From NCBI GenBank assembly GCA_014871385.1, contig CM026423.1, positions 2,422,408 to 2,486,407 on the forward strand: DNA of 64,000 nt, written 5' to 3'. Below the pieces are notes generated by a model that saw only the letters and a program-made list of their open reading frames with translations, did no database searches and was not told where the DNA came from. Both the position numbers and the translations under genes were made by a program. Position 1 is the stretch's first letter; the number at the start of each line of letters is the position of its first letter. Source of the stretch: Ceratodon purpureus. Taxonomy: Eukaryota > Streptophyta > Bryopsida > Pseudoditrichales > Ditrichaceae. Shown here piece after piece: positions 62,208 through 64,000 of this stretch.

Positions 62208-63545
62208 CCCCTAATGGACCAAGGATCGCAAAGCCAGTTGTAAACCTTTTTTGGACAACTTCATACGTATTTCAAGTTGTTTTTATATTGCTGAATTTCA
62301 CAATCTTGTAGAGTTTTTATATTTAAAATCAGAATATTTCAAAAACTTCTTTTTGACTTCTATACAAAACCAATGGCCTAAAAAATCCATAGATTGAACT
62401 TTACTATAGTCTGGGGCAGAATGCAGCCAATGAGATGCACATAAGACATCTAACTTTTTTTAAAGGTGTTGCCTAAATAAGTTTGCCTAATCTAAGATTG
62501 CCTCATCCAAGGCTTGAAGATGAAAAATTCTATATTTTCAATTGCCCTAAGAAACTTACTCTAAAATTGAAATTTTGATTTAGATCCATAAATTTTGTGT
62601 CAAATCATATTTATAATTTTTTTCTTCTTCAACATTTTAAATCACACAACTATCAAAATTAACCATTTACTTTTCGCATGTTATTTGTGTGGGTTGTACA
62701 TGGACCTTTGAACTATGGCCTTGTAATTATGTAAGAAACAAACCCCGGCTTATAGCATACTTATTTTCTCATGGTTTCTGAACAATTTCTAATTTGTTAT
62801 TTTCTAAAGGTTATTCATGACACAAACAAGAATATAAAAGTGTTGAAGTGCAATATTTTGAATGTATGAATAACCTATAGAAACTTTTGTTGGTGGCTTC
62901 ACAACCCATCAATTGTGTCAAAAAAACTTTTAAAAATGTTTGTAAGTTATGATTTTGCAACTCATGAGCATCCAAGGTGATCTAAATTTCTATGATTTCT
63001 AAGATCATAGAATTAAATTCTTAAAATTGCTAAATTTAAATAAAAGTATTAAAGATTGTAGAAATGACAACAATTAGCCACTATCACTTCCAAAATGCAA
63101 GGGATCCTTTGAGAGTTCAAAATTGTTTTCGGTACTTAAACTACATAGTTAATAATTTCTTTCATTTTTTGAATATGTTATCTTATTTCCATAGGCCTCC
63201 ACCTAGAGTTCTTTACAAGGAATAATCATGAGATGAGGTCGAAACTTGTCATTACGATTGTCATGAGAACTTCCAATATCACAAACACTATATTGATCAT
63301 TCCAAAACTTAACTCCTAAAATTCCACTAAACCCAAAGTGGGTTGCAGGGAACTTCGACAAGCTACGACAATTAGGATTTTCAATATTTCTTGACAAGAT
63401 TTTTTTAGTGAACATGATAAATCATAATCTTTATGGGGTTGAAATTTCAGCATTTAAAAAAAATTAAAATTAAAAAGGGATTGTTTTGAAATTTTCAGCA
63501 TTTTAGAAGTGAAAATTGGCAAAAACGGGCCTGGAATTTTAGGGG
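62208..63545 (+). mobile_element. Candidate TTAA-flanked element (about 1.34 kb)
   Basis: Left CCCCTAATGGACCAAGG and right CCTGGAATTTTAGGGG are imperfect inverted repeats. TTAA follows the right end (63546-63549); the left flank is TTAT. The homologous spacer near 46735 lacks this DNA. Less certain than the other TTAA elements. Confidence 0.45.
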
Positions 63546-63617
63546 TTAACCACTAGCATATAATTGTAGCTGATCTAAGCCACAGTTTCTTTATGAAAAG
63601 CATATACCAGATTTCTT

Positions 63618-63695
63618 TTCCAAATTTCTTCACCAAACTTCTTCACCAAAATTCTTTACCAAATTTCTTTACCAAATTTCTTTGTCGAATTGAGT
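63618..63695 (+). repeat. Minisatellite of about 13-bp units (CCAAATTTCTTTA), about six copies
   Basis: Units such as CCAAATTTCTTCA, CCAAACTTCTTCA, CCAAAATTCTTTA and CCAAATTTCTTTA follow one another. Confidence 0.85.
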
Positions 63696-63699
63696 ACCA

Positions 63700-64000
63700 A
63701 GCAACATCAATCCTCGCACGGACGCAAATCTGTGAATGGGCAAGTACAGAAAGTTTAACGAAATGTGAATCTCCGCTTCGCTGACATAAAAGCATAGAAC
63801 CAAGCAACGCAGATACATCGACCATCCATTCCGGCAATTCATCCGTCGACCCTGCATATGCAAGCTCCAGAGTCCATTCATAGACACCTTGGGAACAGAC
63901 ACGGGAACCCATCCTCCGGTTCTCCATCCTGCGGGCCCACAAAGTCTCATCCAGCCGGGGCACAGCAGTTGACGACTCGTTGTTACGGAGACGCTGTTGC
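63700..64000 (+). promoter_or_regulatory. Type B upstream region of a fourth array copy, cut by the window end
   Basis: CATCCGTCGACCC, CCTTGGGAACAGACA, GGGCCCACAAAGTCTCATCC and GCAGTTGACGACTCGT occur in the same order as at 48050-48240, upstream of array copy 2. By that spacing the start codon of a fourth copy would lie about 450 bases beyond the window. Confidence 0.7.

Overview
The window looks like nuclear DNA of a green plant. It has spliced genes with GT-AG introns, a plant-type NIC1 nicotinamidase, a plant mitochondrial ATP synthase 6 kDa subunit, a bacterial/cyanobacterial-type RqcH protein (probably plastid), and AT-rich intergenic DNA full of small DNA transposons. I cannot name the species. 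A bryophyte or other seedless plant is possible but not shown.

Region 1 (1-14.5 kb) is an ordinary gene island with four genes whose exons can be joined in frame: a 5'-truncated RqcH/NFACT-family gene (+, 17 exons visible, ends at 6146), the ATP synthase 6 kDa subunit (+, 2 exons, 61 aa), an unrecognised 327-aa protein (+, 5 exons), and NIC1 (-, 5 exons, 245 aa, catalytic Asp/Lys/Cys present). The last two converge.

Region 2 (14.5-26 kb) is AT-rich and gene-poor. It holds a broken PIF/Harbinger transposase and a subtilase fragment with an in-frame stop lying between two direct repeats.

Region 3 (26-40 kb) holds four tiny genes of one family that I do not recognise. Their products carry one or three copies of a motif G-D-G-G-x-[ST/S]-K-W-x-P-P. 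They form two divergent pairs (26429-/28070+ and 37489-/39067+), both about 1.6 kb apart. Between and around them are ultra-short A-tailed retroposons with target-site duplications, a foldback element and a TTAA-flanked element.

Region 4 (40-64 kb) is a tandem array of the same family. Three nearly identical 77-aa genes with four motif copies start at 43423, 48693 and 56617, and the promoter of a fourth runs off the right edge. Upstream regions alternate (type A, B, A, B), which suggests that a two-gene unit was duplicated. Because the copies are paralogous, several insertions have an 'empty site' in a sister copy, which gives exact element ends: a 738-bp element with 4-bp TSD, a 163-bp CACTA-like hairpin in a 3' UTR, a 1138-bp Tourist-like element and a 481-bp A-tailed retroposon.

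The main candidate for something undescribed is the GDGGSSKW-repeat microprotein family: seven intact loci plus one apparent relic within about 30 kb, showing array amplification, sequence homogenisation and no recognisable known domain.
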